From NCBI GenBank assembly GCA_017305835.1, contig JAFKJY010000059.1, positions 1 through 61,454 of the forward strand: 61,454 nucleotides of DNA, given 5' to 3'. Origin of the DNA: Hyphomicrobiales bacterium. GTDB taxonomy: Bacteria; Pseudomonadota; Alphaproteobacteria; Rhizobiales; Rhizobiaceae. The notes under the pieces are model-generated. The model was not told where the DNA came from and searched no databases. It worked only from the letters and a program-made list of their open reading frames with translations. The translations under genes and the position numbers were made by a program. Each line of letters opens with the position of its first letter. The first letter of the stretch is position 1. Below, in pieces: positions 24,457 through 34,228 of this stretch.

Positions 24457-25395
24457 TCAGGCGCGCAGGGCGCTCGCCATCGCCTGCTGGCAGCAGCCGT
24501 GCAGCAGCCGGATGAAGCCGTTGGTGCCGAGGAAGGCGGTGTGGGCGAAATAGACCCGCACAGGCTCCATGTCCCTGAGCACGATGCGGCGGATGTCGGG
24601 ATGGTCGCGCGGCGTGCTCCATTGCGGCACGATCGCATAGCCCAGCCCCGCCTCGACGAGCTGCGCAAGGCTGGTGCTGCCCGACGAGGTGGTCGAGACC
24701 CGCGGCGGCGCGCCGAAGCGCGAGGCCAGGAACTCGGCCGCGCGCACGCGGATCGTCTGCCCCGCTTCGTAGGTGATGAACGGCCGCTGCGCGAAGAAGC
24801 CGAGCTGCGTGTCGTCGAGGTCGCTCTCGGTCCAGCCGCGCGGATAGATCAGCGCGAGGTGGTAGGCGCCGAGCAGGTGCTGCGTGATCGCCGCCTGGCT
24901 GAAGCTGCGCTCGCTGACGGCTGCGTCCAGCGCGCCGTCCACCATCATCCGTTCCAGGATCGTGTCGCGCTCGAAGAAGGAGAGCTCGATGTCCGGCGCC
25001 TCCGCGCGAAAACGCTTCAGCACCTCGGGGAAGAAGTGGTGGAACAGCGCCTGCGGCACGCCGACCCGCAGCACCGAGCGGACGTCGTGCAGCAGCACGG
25101 CGATGCGCGACAGGATCGTGTCCAGCTCGCCGCCGAGCGAATCGTGCAGCGCCTTGCCCTGCGGCGTCAGCTTGACGTTGCGCGCGCCCTTCTCGGATTC
25201 GATCAGGTGCTGGCCGTACATCTGCTCCAGCCGCCGCACGTGGTTGGAGGCCGACTGGTAGGTGATGTTGAGCTCGCGCGAGGCGGCCGAGAAGGAACCC
25301 GTCCGCGCCACGAGGTGGAAGGTCTGCAGCAGCGAGATGTCGACCTTGGGGTGGTCGCCCCCTCCGCCGCCCTTCGGACGCCCGCCATTTGCCAT
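24457..25395 (-). CDS. LysR-family transcriptional regulator
   Basis: 312 residues with a Gly-rich N-terminal tail (NGGRPKGGGGG), then the HTH VDISLLQTFHLVARTGSFSAASRELNITYQSASNHVRRLE and a periplasmic-binding-like effector domain. It starts 38 bp after the saccharopine-dehydrogenase-like gene on the same strand, so it may be the distal gene of the amino-acid importer operon. It probably regulates that importer and the divergent oxidase operon at 29188. Confidence 0.88.
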   Translation of the reverse strand: MANGGRPKGGGGGDHPKVDISLLQTFHLVARTGSFSAASRELNITYQSASNHVRRLEQMYGQHLIESEKGARNVKLTPQGKALHDSLGGELDTILSRIAVLLHDVRSVLRVGVPQALFHHFFPEVLKRFRAEAPDIELSFFERDTILERMMVDGALDAAVSERSFSQAAITQHLLGAYHLALIYPRGWTESDLDDTQLGFFAQRPFITYEAGQTIRVRAAEFLASRFGAPPRVSTTSSGSTSLAQLVEAGLGYAIVPQWSTPRDHPDIRRIVLRDMEPVRVYFAHTAFLGTNGFIRLLHGCCQQAMASALRA

Positions 25396-25433
25396 GGATT
25401 GTCGCGCCGCCCAAATCCTGGTGACGGTTCAGG

Positions 25434-26526
25434 TCACGCCGAAACCGTCTCGTCGGCGAGCGAAGCAAAAAACGGGCTGCGGCGCAACAAGGAGGGCGGC
25501 AGCTCGGCATGGTCGAGGAAGCCGCCATGCGGCGCCAGCCCCGTGCACAGCACGTCGACGACGGAGCAGGCATGCGCCGCGGTCGCGATCGACACGGCGC
25601 TGCGCACCCGGCCGCCGGCCCGCCGCGCCGCGATCGTCTTCAGCGTGTGGGTGGCCGGCGCGCCGTCTCCCGGCTCCAGCAGCAGCGAGATGATGACGCG
25701 GTCCTCCTCGACCTTCGGCAGCCCGTTCATCAGCAGGCTGCGGAGCTGGTCGAGCCGGCCGGAAAGACCGAGGTCGTCGAGCAGGAACTGCATGTAGTCG
25801 AGATGGCCGGGATAGCGCAGCGTCTTGAAGTCGAGCCTGGCGACGCGCCCGGCGAAATGCTTCATCAGCCCGTCGAGGCTGCCGGCCGTGGTGAACGCCT
25901 CGAACCGCTCGCCCGCCAGCTCCAGCTCCTCCAGCTCGCGCAGCGGCGGCTGCACGGCGAGCATGCCGTCCTCGATGGAGAGGGAGGGCGCGGTGTATTC
26001 CGCGATCAGCCCGTCTATGCTCCACATGCGCCCGTAGCCGAGCCGGTTCGTCCGCCGCACCGGCAGCACGCCGACCCGCACCGAGAGCTGCGCCCCGGCC
26101 CCGCAGCCGGCCAGCATCTCGCCTGCCAGCGCGGTGACGTAGCCCGGCGACAGCCCGCAGGCCGGAACGATGCAGGTCGAGGTGCCGTCGAGCCCTACGG
26201 CATCGCGGCGCACGGCCGGATCCTCGGCGATGTCGACATAGTGGCAGCCGGCGGCGATCGCCGTCTCCACCACGCCCGACAGCCGCGCGCCGTAGTCGCC
26301 GCACACCACCGCATCCGCCCCGCGCAGCGCGCCGGCGAGGCTGTCGCGCAGCACGCCGCGCAGCTCGATCGTCTCCAACCCGCGCGCCTCCGCCGTCCGC
26401 AGCGCCTCGTAGTCCGGGAACGCCACTGCGACGCCGAACCTGTCGTCGGCAGCGAACGTCTCGGCGATGGCGCAGGCCATCTCGTCGGCGCCGAGCACCA
26501 CCACCCGCCGCTGCGTGGTCCCCGCC

Positions 26527-26534
<8 letters not shown>
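25434..26534 (-). CDS. Saccharopine dehydrogenase-like NAD(P)-binding protein
   Basis: 366 residues. The Rossmann start VVVLGADEMACAIAETFA and DAVVCGDYGARLSGVVETAIAAGCHYVDIAED match the Lys9/saccharopine dehydrogenase family, followed by CIVPACGLSPGYVTALA and the family's C-terminal catalytic domain. It overlaps the ABC ATPase gene by 8 bp, so it is cotranscribed with the importer. It may act on an imported opine- or amino-acid-like compound by oxidative or reductive cleavage of a secondary amine. The assignment to lysine metabolism is not supported by context. Confidence 0.83.
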
Positions 26535-27291
<757 letters not shown>

Positions 27292-27304
27292 CCTTGGTCT
27301 CCGG

Positions 27305-27967
27305 TCAGTCGCTGCGCCGCATGCGCCGCTCGAGCACGTCGGCGAACTGCGTGAGCGGGAACAGCAGCGCGAAATACATGACGCCGGCCAGCGTGAAGGA
27401 TTCGAGCGGCCGGTAGGTCTCGCTGTTGACCACGGCCGTCATGTAGGTGAGCTCGGGGATCGAGATCGCGTAGAGCAGCGACGTGTTCTTCACCTGGATG
27501 ACCGACTGGTTGATGAAGGCCGGCATCATCTTCTTGACCGCCTGCGGCAGCACGATGTGGCGCATGTTCTGCAGGCCCGACATGCCGACCGCGAGCGCGG
27601 CTTCCGTCTGCCCCTTGTCGACCGCGTTGATGCCGCCGCGGAAGATCTCGGCGTAGAACGAGCCGACGTAGAACGACAGCATCAGCAGTCCGGCCGTCGT
27701 GTTGGAGATCGTGTAGCCGACGAGCAGCGGCAGCGCGTAGTAGGCCCACAGGATCTGCACCAAGAGCGGCGTGCAGCGGAACACTTCCTGGTAGGTGCGG
27801 GCTGCGATCCTCAGCGGCGCGAAACGCGACAGCCGGGCGAAGGCGGCGGCGAGCCCGACGATGCCGCCGATCAGGATCGAGCCGACCGTGTAGAGGAACG
27901 TCGCCCAGATGCCCCACAGGAACAGATCGAAGGACTGGAAGACGACGTAGAAATCCCAGTGGTACAT
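27305..27967 (-). CDS. Polar amino acid ABC transporter permease
   Basis: 220 residues with about five membrane segments and the His/Glu/Gln/Arg/opine family permease signature in the region ARLSRFAPLRIAARTYQEVFR. The cytoplasmic EAA-like loop is EAALAVGMSGLQNMRHIVLP. Only one permease gene is present, so a homodimer is expected. It lies between the binding-protein and ATPase genes. Confidence 0.9.
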   Translation of the reverse strand: MYHWDFYVVFQSFDLFLWGIWATFLYTVGSILIGGIVGLAAAFARLSRFAPLRIAARTYQEVFRCTPLLVQILWAYYALPLLVGYTISNTTAGLLMLSFYVGSFYAEIFRGGINAVDKGQTEAALAVGMSGLQNMRHIVLPQAVKKMMPAFINQSVIQVKNTSLLYAISIPELTYMTAVVNSETYRPLESFTLAGVMYFALLFPLTQFADVLERRMRRSD

Positions 27968-28001
27968 GCGCGCGTCTCCCCTGCCTGCCCCGGTTGGCGA
28001 A

Positions 28002-28030
28002 GGGGCGCGGCGGACCGGCCGCCGCGCCCC
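28002..28030 (-). other. Stable intercistronic hairpin between binding-protein and permease genes
   Basis: A perfect 12-bp all-GC stem (28002-28013 with 28019-28030) with a 5-nt loop lies in the 79-bp gap after the binding-protein stop. It has no T-run. In ABC operons such structures stabilise the upstream message or cause partial termination, giving excess binding protein. That role is inferred. Confidence 0.6.
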
Positions 28031-28046
28031 GCGCGAGCCTATGTCG

Positions 28047-28883
28047 TCAGCCGTTGATGTTGAAGCCTTCCGGCAGGTCCTCCAGGGTCACGCCGAACGG
28101 CTCCAGCCCCTTGAGGATCCAGGTCTGGTTGTTGCCGATGCGGCGGTTGTAGTCGGCCCAGGCCGAGACGAAGGCCTTGAACACCTCGTCGGCCGAATAG
28201 TTGATGCCGATCACCGAGGGCGAGGACAGGATCGGCTTGGGCACGTAGACCTTGCCGACGTTCCCGGCCTTCTTGGTCAGCACCATCGCGTTGAACACGG
28301 TGTTGATGATGGCGTCGGCCTTGCCGGTGGCGACCGCGATCACCGCCTCGTCGCGCGTCTTGAAGCGCAGGATGTTGGCCTTGGGCAGGTAGGCGGTGGC
28401 GATCTGGTCCTGCGAGGAGCCGAGGTCGACGGCGATCGTGTAGGCCGCGTCGTTGAGCTGCGCCCAGCTCTTCTCGCCGAGCTCCGGCTTCGGCGAGATG
28501 ATGACGAAGCTGTTGTAGTAGGTCGGCGCGGAGAAGTGCACCGACAGCGACCGCTTCGGCAGCGCCGTCAGCGCGAAGGCGACGTCGACCTTGCCGGACT
28601 GCACGTCGAGGATCGAGTTGGCCCAGCTCGATTCCACGACCTCGAGCTTGACGCCGAGCTCGTTGGCCATGTCCTTGCCCATCTCGACGGCGAAGCCGCG
28701 CCACTCGCCGGTGCGCGGATCCTTGGAGAAATAGGGATCCTCGTTGAGGATGCCGGCCATGCGCAGCACGCCGCGCGAGCGGATCTGGTCGACCGTCGCC
28801 TGCTGTGCGCTGGCGACCGGGATTGTCAGCGCCAGGGCGGCCAGCGCCACAAGGCCGATCAACAGGCGTTTGAATTTATCCAT
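28047..28883 (-). CDS. Amino-acid ABC transporter periplasmic binding protein
   Basis: 278 residues. The N-terminus is a signal peptide (basic MDKFKRLLIG, hydrophobic core, cleavage after VASAQ). The mature part follows the SBP family 3 pattern: IRSRGVLRMAGI, WRGFAVEMGKDMANELGVKLEVVE, SILDVQSGKVDVAFALTALPKRSLSVHFSAPTYYN. ATG at 28883 is used, preceded by GGAGGG. It is the head of the importer operon, and its ligand is probably an amino acid or opine-like compound used by the divergent oxidase. Confidence 0.9.
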   Translation of the reverse strand: MDKFKRLLIGLVALAALALTIPVASAQQATVDQIRSRGVLRMAGILNEDPYFSKDPRTGEWRGFAVEMGKDMANELGVKLEVVESSWANSILDVQSGKVDVAFALTALPKRSLSVHFSAPTYYNSFVIISPKPELGEKSWAQLNDAAYTIAVDLGSSQDQIATAYLPKANILRFKTRDEAVIAVATGKADAIINTVFNAMVLTKKAGNVGKVYVPKPILSSPSVIGINYSADEVFKAFVSAWADYNRRIGNNQTWILKGLEPFGVTLEDLPEGFNING

Positions 28884-29187
28884 TGAACCCTCCATTGGTG
28901 AACCGGGTGATCGCGCGCATCGCTTGTTGGTGTTGTTCGTGCCGATCGCACGCCGGACGCGATCAGGTCACCGACTTTGCGGCCGCTTGGCAATACAAGA
29001 AACCGCAGCCTTCATACAAAATTGCTTGGAACACGGCCGCAAAGGCACGTGGTTCATGTAGAAAATGCCCCTCGGATGCGGCCCTCCTGATCCAAATTTT
29101 ATTGTAACTTATGGCTGCCTTTTTGGATCGCGCCCGCTCCGGTGCGCCGCTAGCCTCGGTTCCGCAATGTCCAATCGGGAGCGATCC
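28884..29187. promoter_or_regulatory. Divergent promoter region with inverted repeat
   Basis: This 304-bp gap between the importer operon and the oxidase operon has no credible gene. It is markedly more AT-rich than its surroundings. GATCCAAA at 29089-29096 and TTTGGATC at 29122-29129 form an 8-bp inverted repeat with a 25-bp centre, a possible regulator site serving both directions. Confidence 0.45.
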
Positions 29188-30348
29188 GTGGCGCGTCCGC
29201 CAGATTACGATGTCGCCGTCCTCGGCGCCGGGATCGTCGGCGCGTCGGCCGCCTGGCACCTCGCCCGCAGGGGCATGCGCGTCGTCGTGATCGACGCCTC
29301 GGGGCCGGCCGCGGCCGCCTCCGGCGCCTCTGACGGCGCGGTCTCCGTCGCCTCCAAGAAGCCGGGCGTCATGGCCCGCCTCGCCAACCGCTCGCTCGCC
29401 TACACCCGCCGGCTCGCCGAGGCGGGCGGCCCGCTCCGCGGCGTGTTCGGCGACCGGCCGAGCTACTACCTCGCCACCAGCCCGGCCGAGGAGCAGGCGC
29501 TCGGCGACCTCGTCGCCAAGATCGCCGCTCTCGGCGGCCCCGCCCGCGTCACCGCCGACGGCGCAAAGGCCGGGCCGGACGGCGTCGGCCCGTCGGTGAC
29601 GCGCTGCGTGGCGCTCGCCGGCGAGGGTCACATGCTCGGCTACGCCGCCGTCGCGGCCTATCTCGCGCAGGCCGGCGTCGACCGTCTGTGGCCCGTAACC
29701 GTCGAGGCGCTGGAAGCGGACGACGCCGGGGTCACCGTCTCGCTCACCGACCGCAACCTTCGGGTCGCAAAGGTGGTGGCGGCGCTGGGCACCTCCAGCA
29801 CCGCCCTGTTCCCCGGCCTGCCGGTGACGCCGCGCACCGGCCAGCTCGTCGTCACCGACCGCGCCCCCCCGGGCTCGCTGCCCGGCCCGCTGACGGCCGC
29901 CTCCTACCTTGTCGCCAAGTCGGCCAGCCCCGGCGCGCCCGACAAGCCGCCGGTTGTCATCGACCCGCTCTCGACCGGCCAGTTCCTCATCGGCTCGAGC
30001 CGCGAGGAGCACGGCGACTGCGCCCGCACCGATTTCGCCACGGTCCGCCGCCTCGCCGCGCGCGCCGCCGAGTTCTGGCCGGCCCTGCGCGCCCGCCACG
30101 TGGTGCGCATCTTCGCCGGCGTCCGCGCCGCCGTCAGCGACGGCCTGCCGATCGTCGGTCCGCTGACGCAAAGCCCGCGCGTCGTGCTCGCCACCGGCTT
30201 CGAGGGCGACGGCATCTGCCTGTCCGGGCTGATGGGCCGCGAGGTCGCCGCCATGGTCGCCGGCGAAGCCGTGTCGGCCGGCGCGGAGGCCGACATCGCC
30301 GCGCTCTCGCCCGCCCGCTTCTCGCGCCGCGAGGCGCGCGCCCGATGA
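29188..30348 (+). CDS. DadA-like FAD amino-acid oxidase, beta-type subunit
   Basis: 386 residues. The FAD fold starts VAVLGAGIVGASAAWHLARRGMRVVVID and the C-terminus has FAGVRAAVSDGLPIVGP and ATGFEGDGICLSG, as in DAO/DadA enzymes. GTG at 29188 is chosen because GGGAGCGATCC precedes it; ATG at 29167 is the alternative. Together with the next two genes it forms the beta-gamma-alpha set of heteromeric proline/hydroxyproline/opine oxidases, in which this subunit oxidises the amine. Confidence 0.83.
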   Translation: MARPPDYDVAVLGAGIVGASAAWHLARRGMRVVVIDASGPAAAASGASDGAVSVASKKPGVMARLANRSLAYTRRLAEAGGPLRGVFGDRPSYYLATSPAEEQALGDLVAKIAALGGPARVTADGAKAGPDGVGPSVTRCVALAGEGHMLGYAAVAAYLAQAGVDRLWPVTVEALEADDAGVTVSLTDRNLRVAKVVAALGTSSTALFPGLPVTPRTGQLVVTDRAPPGSLPGPLTAASYLVAKSASPGAPDKPPVVIDPLSTGQFLIGSSREEHGDCARTDFATVRRLAARAAEFWPALRARHVVRIFAGVRAAVSDGLPIVGPLTQSPRVVLATGFEGDGICLSGLMGREVAAMVAGEAVSAGAEADIAALSPARFSRREARAR

Positions 30349-30596
30349 GCGGCGCCATCCTCTGGAACGGCGCCCCGGTCGCCTTCCGCGCCGGCGAGAG
30401 CGTGGCGAGCGCGCTCGCGCGGGCCGGCATCCGCGCCCTGGGCGACCTCCCGACCGGACAGGAAGCGGCGGTCTTCTGCGGCATCGGCCAGTGCCAGGGC
30501 TGCCTCGTCTCGCTCGACGGCCGCCTCGTCGAGGCCTGCCTGACGCCCTGCCGCGACGGGCTGCGCGTCGCCTCCGCCGGAGCCGGCAATGGCTGA
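30345..30596 (+). CDS. [2Fe-2S] gamma-type subunit of the amino-acid oxidase
   Basis: 83 residues with a plant-ferredoxin-type cluster motif C45-x4-C50-x2-C53-x11-C65. Its ATG overlaps the preceding stop by 4 bp, and its 3' end overlaps the next gene by 8 bp. Small proteins like this carry electrons between the two flavin subunits of heterotrimeric D-hydroxyproline, octopine/nopaline and related dehydrogenases. Confidence 0.85.
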   Translation: MSGAILWNGAPVAFRAGESVASALARAGIRALGDLPTGQEAAVFCGIGQCQGCLVSLDGRLVEACLTPCRDGLRVASAGAGNG

Positions 30597-31860
30597 GCCG
30601 CGCGTGCTGATCGTCGGCGCCGGGCTGGCGGGGCTGGCCGCGGCGGTCGGGCTCGCCCGCGCCGGCTTCGCCAGCCTCGTCGTCGACCAGGCCCGCGCGC
30701 CGGGCGGCGCGATCCACCGCCAGCCGCTGCCCGGCGTCGCCGCCCACGGCCTGCCCGCCCAGCGCCGCCGCTGGCAGAACCTCCGGGCAGAAGTGACCGC
30801 CGAGGGCGACCGTATCGAGATCCTGTGCAACCATCGTTTCGCCGGCATCGACGCCGACGGCGTCGCCCTGCTGACCGGCGAGCGCAGCCGCTTCATCCGC
30901 CCCGCCGCCGTGATCCTCGCCACCGGCGCGACGGAGCGCGTCGTGCCCGTACCGGGCTGGACGCTCCCCGGCGTCACCACGGTCGGCGCCATCCAGACGC
31001 AGTTGAAGACGACAGGCGAGCCGCCCGCCGGCCGCGTCCTGCTCGCCGGCTCCGGTCCCCTGCTCTGTGCCGCCGCCGCCGAACTGGCAGCCGCCGGCAA
31101 CCCGCCGGTCGCCATCGTCGAGGCCGGCCGGCCTTTCCGCCATGCCGCCGACGCGCTCGCTTTGCCGGCCGGCTATCTCGCCGAAGCGTCGGCCCATCTG
31201 GCGCGGCTTCTTCTCGCCCGCGTGCCGATCCGCTGCGGCATGCACCTTTCCCGCATCGACCGGCACGGCGACACGCTCGTCGCCCGCGCCGAAGGCGGCG
31301 GCCGGCACCTCGACTTCGCGGTCGACCGCATCGGCCTGCATGACGGCATCCGGCCCAACGGCTACGGCGCGGCCGGCACGACCGTGCCGGTGGCGCTCGC
31401 CGGCGACGCGCGCGAGGCGCTCGGCGCCCGCGCCGCGCTGGAAGACGGCCGCCGTGCCGGCGCGGCCCTTGCCGCGCGGCTCGCCGGCCGGCCGGTCCCG
31501 CCCGACATGTCGCCGGCGCTGGAGCGCGAGCGCGCCGCCCAGCAGCGCCTGCGCCGCATCCACGCCCATGACCTCGGCGCGCGGCTCGTGGCGATCGGCG
31601 ACGACACCGTGCTCTGCCGCTGCGAGAACCGCACGGCCGGCGACCTGCGCGCGCTCGGCGGCGACCCGACCGATCGCGAATTGCGCCTGCGCGGCCGCTT
31701 CGCCATGGGCCGCTGCCAGGGCCGCTTCTGCGGCGAATGGGTGCGCCGGCTGCAGGGCGACGACCCGGCCGACGCGCCGCTGGGCGCGGTGCGCCTGCCC
31801 GTGCGGCCGCTGCCGCTCGCCGACCTGATCGATGCCGGCGAGCCGGACGAAGAGAATTGA
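30589..31860 (+). CDS. FAD/NAD(P)-binding alpha-type subunit of the amino-acid oxidase
   Basis: 423 residues: GAGLAGLAAAVGLARAG at the N-terminus, ILATGATERVVPVPGW in the middle, a second nucleotide fold (VLLAGSGPLLCAAAAEL), and a Cys-rich C-terminal region CRCEN...GRCQGRFCGEW typical of the (2Fe-2S)-binding end of OoxA/HcnB-type alpha subunits. This completes the three-subunit enzyme. The order beta, gamma, alpha with overlapping starts indicates one complex. Confidence 0.85.
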   Translation: MAEPRVLIVGAGLAGLAAAVGLARAGFASLVVDQARAPGGAIHRQPLPGVAAHGLPAQRRRWQNLRAEVTAEGDRIEILCNHRFAGIDADGVALLTGERSRFIRPAAVILATGATERVVPVPGWTLPGVTTVGAIQTQLKTTGEPPAGRVLLAGSGPLLCAAAAELAAAGNPPVAIVEAGRPFRHAADALALPAGYLAEASAHLARLLLARVPIRCGMHLSRIDRHGDTLVARAEGGGRHLDFAVDRIGLHDGIRPNGYGAAGTTVPVALAGDAREALGARAALEDGRRAGAALAARLAGRPVPPDMSPALERERAAQQRLRRIHAHDLGARLVAIGDDTVLCRCENRTAGDLRALGGDPTDRELRLRGRFAMGRCQGRFCGEWVRRLQGDDPADAPLGAVRLPVRPLPLADLIDAGEPDEEN

Positions 31861-31871
31861 GGAGCAGTTTC

Positions 31872-33269
31872 ATGGCCCAGTCCGCCCCCGCCGCCATCGG
31901 CCGCGCCGCGCGCTTCGACGTCCGCAACCCCTGGTCCGGCGAAATCGTCGCCACGCTGGCCGAGAGCACGCCCGACGATATCCACGCAACCGTCCTGCGC
32001 GCCCGCCGCGCGGCCGAGGCCTTCCGCGCCTCGACCCCGTTCGAGCGCCGCACGCTGCTGGACAACCTCGCCGCACTGGTCGCCCGCGAGGCGGACGGGC
32101 TCGCCGCCACCGTCTCGCGCGAGATGGGCAAGACCATCCGCGAGGCGCGCAACGAGATCCGCCGCGCCGGCAACACGCTGCGGCTCTCGGGCGACGCCGC
32201 GACCTTCCTCGACGGCGAGGTGCTGCATTGCGCCATCGTCTCCGGCGGCGTCGACCGGCAGGCCGTCGTGACTTACGTCCCGACCGGCGTCGTCGTGGCG
32301 ATCACGCCGTTCAACTATCCGGTCAACCTTCTGTGCCACAAGCTCGGCCCTGCCATCGCCGCCGGCAACGCGGTGGTGGTGAAGCCCTCGCCCAAGGCCC
32401 CGCTCGCCGCCGCGCGGCTGGTCGAACTCTGCGCCGAGGCCGGCTTCCCGGAGGGGCTTGTGCAGGTCGTCCACGGCGGCGCGGAAGCCGCGCTCGCGCT
32501 CGCCCGCGCGCCGGTCGACCTCCTCTCCTTCACCGGCGGGCCGGCGGCCGGGCTGGCGCTCAAGCGCGCCGCCGGGCTTGTGCGCACGCTGATGGAGCTC
32601 GGCGGCAACGACCCGCTCTTCGTCCTGCCCGACGCCGACCTCGACGCCGCGGCTGCGACCGCGGTCGCCCACCGCACCGAGATCGCCGGCCAGAGCTGCG
32701 CGGCGGTGAAGAAGCTCTACGTCCACGAGGCCGTGGCGAAACCGTTCACCGAAATTCTGCTCGCGAAGGTCACGGCACTCCGCCTCGGCGACCCCGCTTC
32801 GGCCGGCACCGACATGGGGCCGGTGATCGACGTCGCGGCCGCACGCGAGATCGCGGGCCGCGTCGGCGAAGCCGTCCGCGCCGGCGCCCGCCTGCTCGCC
32901 GGCGGCGGCCACGAGGCAGCCTCCTTCGCGCCCACCGTGCTCGCCGACGTGCCGCCGGAGACCCGCCTGCTCGCCACCGAGACCTTCGGCCCGGTGCTGG
33001 CCATGCGCCGCTTCGCCGACCTCGACGCGGCGGTGGCCGAGGTCAACGCCTCGCCATACGGCCTCCAGGCCGGCATCTTCACCAACGACCACGCCGCGAT
33101 CCGCAGGCTGTCGCGCACCCTCCAGGTCGGCGGCGTCATGGTCAACGAGGGACCGGACTTCCGCGCCGAGCACGTCCCCTTCGGTGGCGTGAAGTCGTCC
33201 GGCCTCGGCCGCGAGGGCGTGCGCATCGCGCTGCGCGAGATGAGCGAGACGCGCGTCGTCATCGACTGA
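31872..33269 (+). CDS. Aldehyde dehydrogenase (NAD(P)-dependent)
   Basis: 465 residues with ALDH landmarks: ITPFNYPVNLLCHKLGPAIAAGN, KPSPKAP, FTGG, MELGGNDP (general-base Glu), GQSCAAVKKLYVHE (catalytic Cys), ETFGPVL and PFGGVKSSGLGREG. The FNYPVNL pattern is of the lactaldehyde/GAPN-like group, so alpha-ketoglutaric semialdehyde is a contextual guess rather than a sequence call. It follows the oxidase by 11 bp. Confidence 0.9.
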   Translation: MAQSAPAAIGRAARFDVRNPWSGEIVATLAESTPDDIHATVLRARRAAEAFRASTPFERRTLLDNLAALVAREADGLAATVSREMGKTIREARNEIRRAGNTLRLSGDAATFLDGEVLHCAIVSGGVDRQAVVTYVPTGVVVAITPFNYPVNLLCHKLGPAIAAGNAVVVKPSPKAPLAAARLVELCAEAGFPEGLVQVVHGGAEAALALARAPVDLLSFTGGPAAGLALKRAAGLVRTLMELGGNDPLFVLPDADLDAAAATAVAHRTEIAGQSCAAVKKLYVHEAVAKPFTEILLAKVTALRLGDPASAGTDMGPVIDVAAAREIAGRVGEAVRAGARLLAGGGHEAASFAPTVLADVPPETRLLATETFGPVLAMRRFADLDAAVAEVNASPYGLQAGIFTNDHAAIRRLSRTLQVGGVMVNEGPDFRAEHVPFGGVKSSGLGREGVRIALREMSETRVVID

Positions 33270-33304
33270 CGCGCCGCACCCGATCCACCAGTCCGGAGAC
33301 AGCC

Positions 33305-34228
33305 ATGCAAGGCCGCGACCGCTTCGACGGCGTCTTCACCGCCCTCGTCACCCCCTTCACCGACACCGGCGCCATCGACTGGCCCGCCTTCGACCGGCTG
33401 GTCGACGGCCAGCTCGAAGCCGGCGTCGCCGGCCTCGTCCCGGTCGGCACCACGGGCGAGGCCGCGACGCTGTCGCCCGACGAGGCGGCCGGGCTCGTCG
33501 CCCGCACCGCCCGACGCGCCGCCGGCCGTGCCTATGTGCTCGCCGGCACCGGCTCGAACGCGACGGACAAGACCATCACCGCAACGCGCCGCACGATCGA
33601 CGCTGGCGCCGACGGCGTGCTGATCGTCACGCCCTATTACAGCCGTCCCACCCAGCGCGGCCTGATCGCCCATTTCGGCGAGGTGGCGGACGCGACCGGC
33701 GCCGAGATCATGCTCTATTCGGTGCCGGGCCGCGCGGCCGTCGCCATCGAGCCGGCGACGGCAGCCGCGCTCGCGGCCGCCTGTCCCGGCATCGTCGCGA
33801 TCAAGGAGGCCGGCGGCGACGCCGCCCGCGTCACCGATCTGCGCGCCGCCTGCGGCCCCGGCTTCGTCGTCCATTGCGGCGACGACGCGCTCGCCTTGCC
33901 CTTCTACGCGCTCGGCGCGCGCGGCCTGACCAGCGTCGTCTCCAATTTCGCGCCGGCCGAATGCGTCGCGCTCCACGAGGCGTGGCGCAGCGGCGACGCC
34001 GCCCGCGCGCTCGACATCCATGAGCGGCTGGCGCCGCTGGTGAAGGCGATGTTCGTGGAGACCAGCCCTGCCCCGGTCAAGGCCGCGCTGGCCTTGGCCG
34101 GCCGCATGGGGCCGACGCTGCGCCTGCCGCTGGTCGAGCCCGCCGAGGCCTCGCGGCAGGCGATCGCCGCCGCCGTGGCCGCGTTTGGTCAGGCCGTCTG
34201 CAATTCCTCGATCTTCGGCGCCGCATAG
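33305..34228 (+). CDS. DapA/DHDPS-family lyase or deaminase
   Basis: 307 residues. The aldolase core shows VPVGTTGEAATLS, GSNATDKTI, GVLIVTPYYSRPTQRGLIAHF, LYSVPGR (Tyr) and VAIKEAGGD (Schiff-base Lys). In hydroxyproline clusters a DapA homologue deaminates pyrroline-4-hydroxy-2-carboxylate to 2-oxoglutarate semialdehyde. The neighbouring oxidase and aldehyde dehydrogenase fit this, but no epimerase is present. The last 40 bp overlap the 3' end of the convergent molybdoenzyme gene, giving an unusual C-terminal tail. Confidence 0.88.
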   Translation: MQGRDRFDGVFTALVTPFTDTGAIDWPAFDRLVDGQLEAGVAGLVPVGTTGEAATLSPDEAAGLVARTARRAAGRAYVLAGTGSNATDKTITATRRTIDAGADGVLIVTPYYSRPTQRGLIAHFGEVADATGAEIMLYSVPGRAAVAIEPATAAALAAACPGIVAIKEAGGDAARVTDLRAACGPGFVVHCGDDALALPFYALGARGLTSVVSNFAPAECVALHEAWRSGDAARALDIHERLAPLVKAMFVETSPAPVKAALALAGRMGPTLRLPLVEPAEASRQAIAAAVAAFGQAVCNSSIFGAA

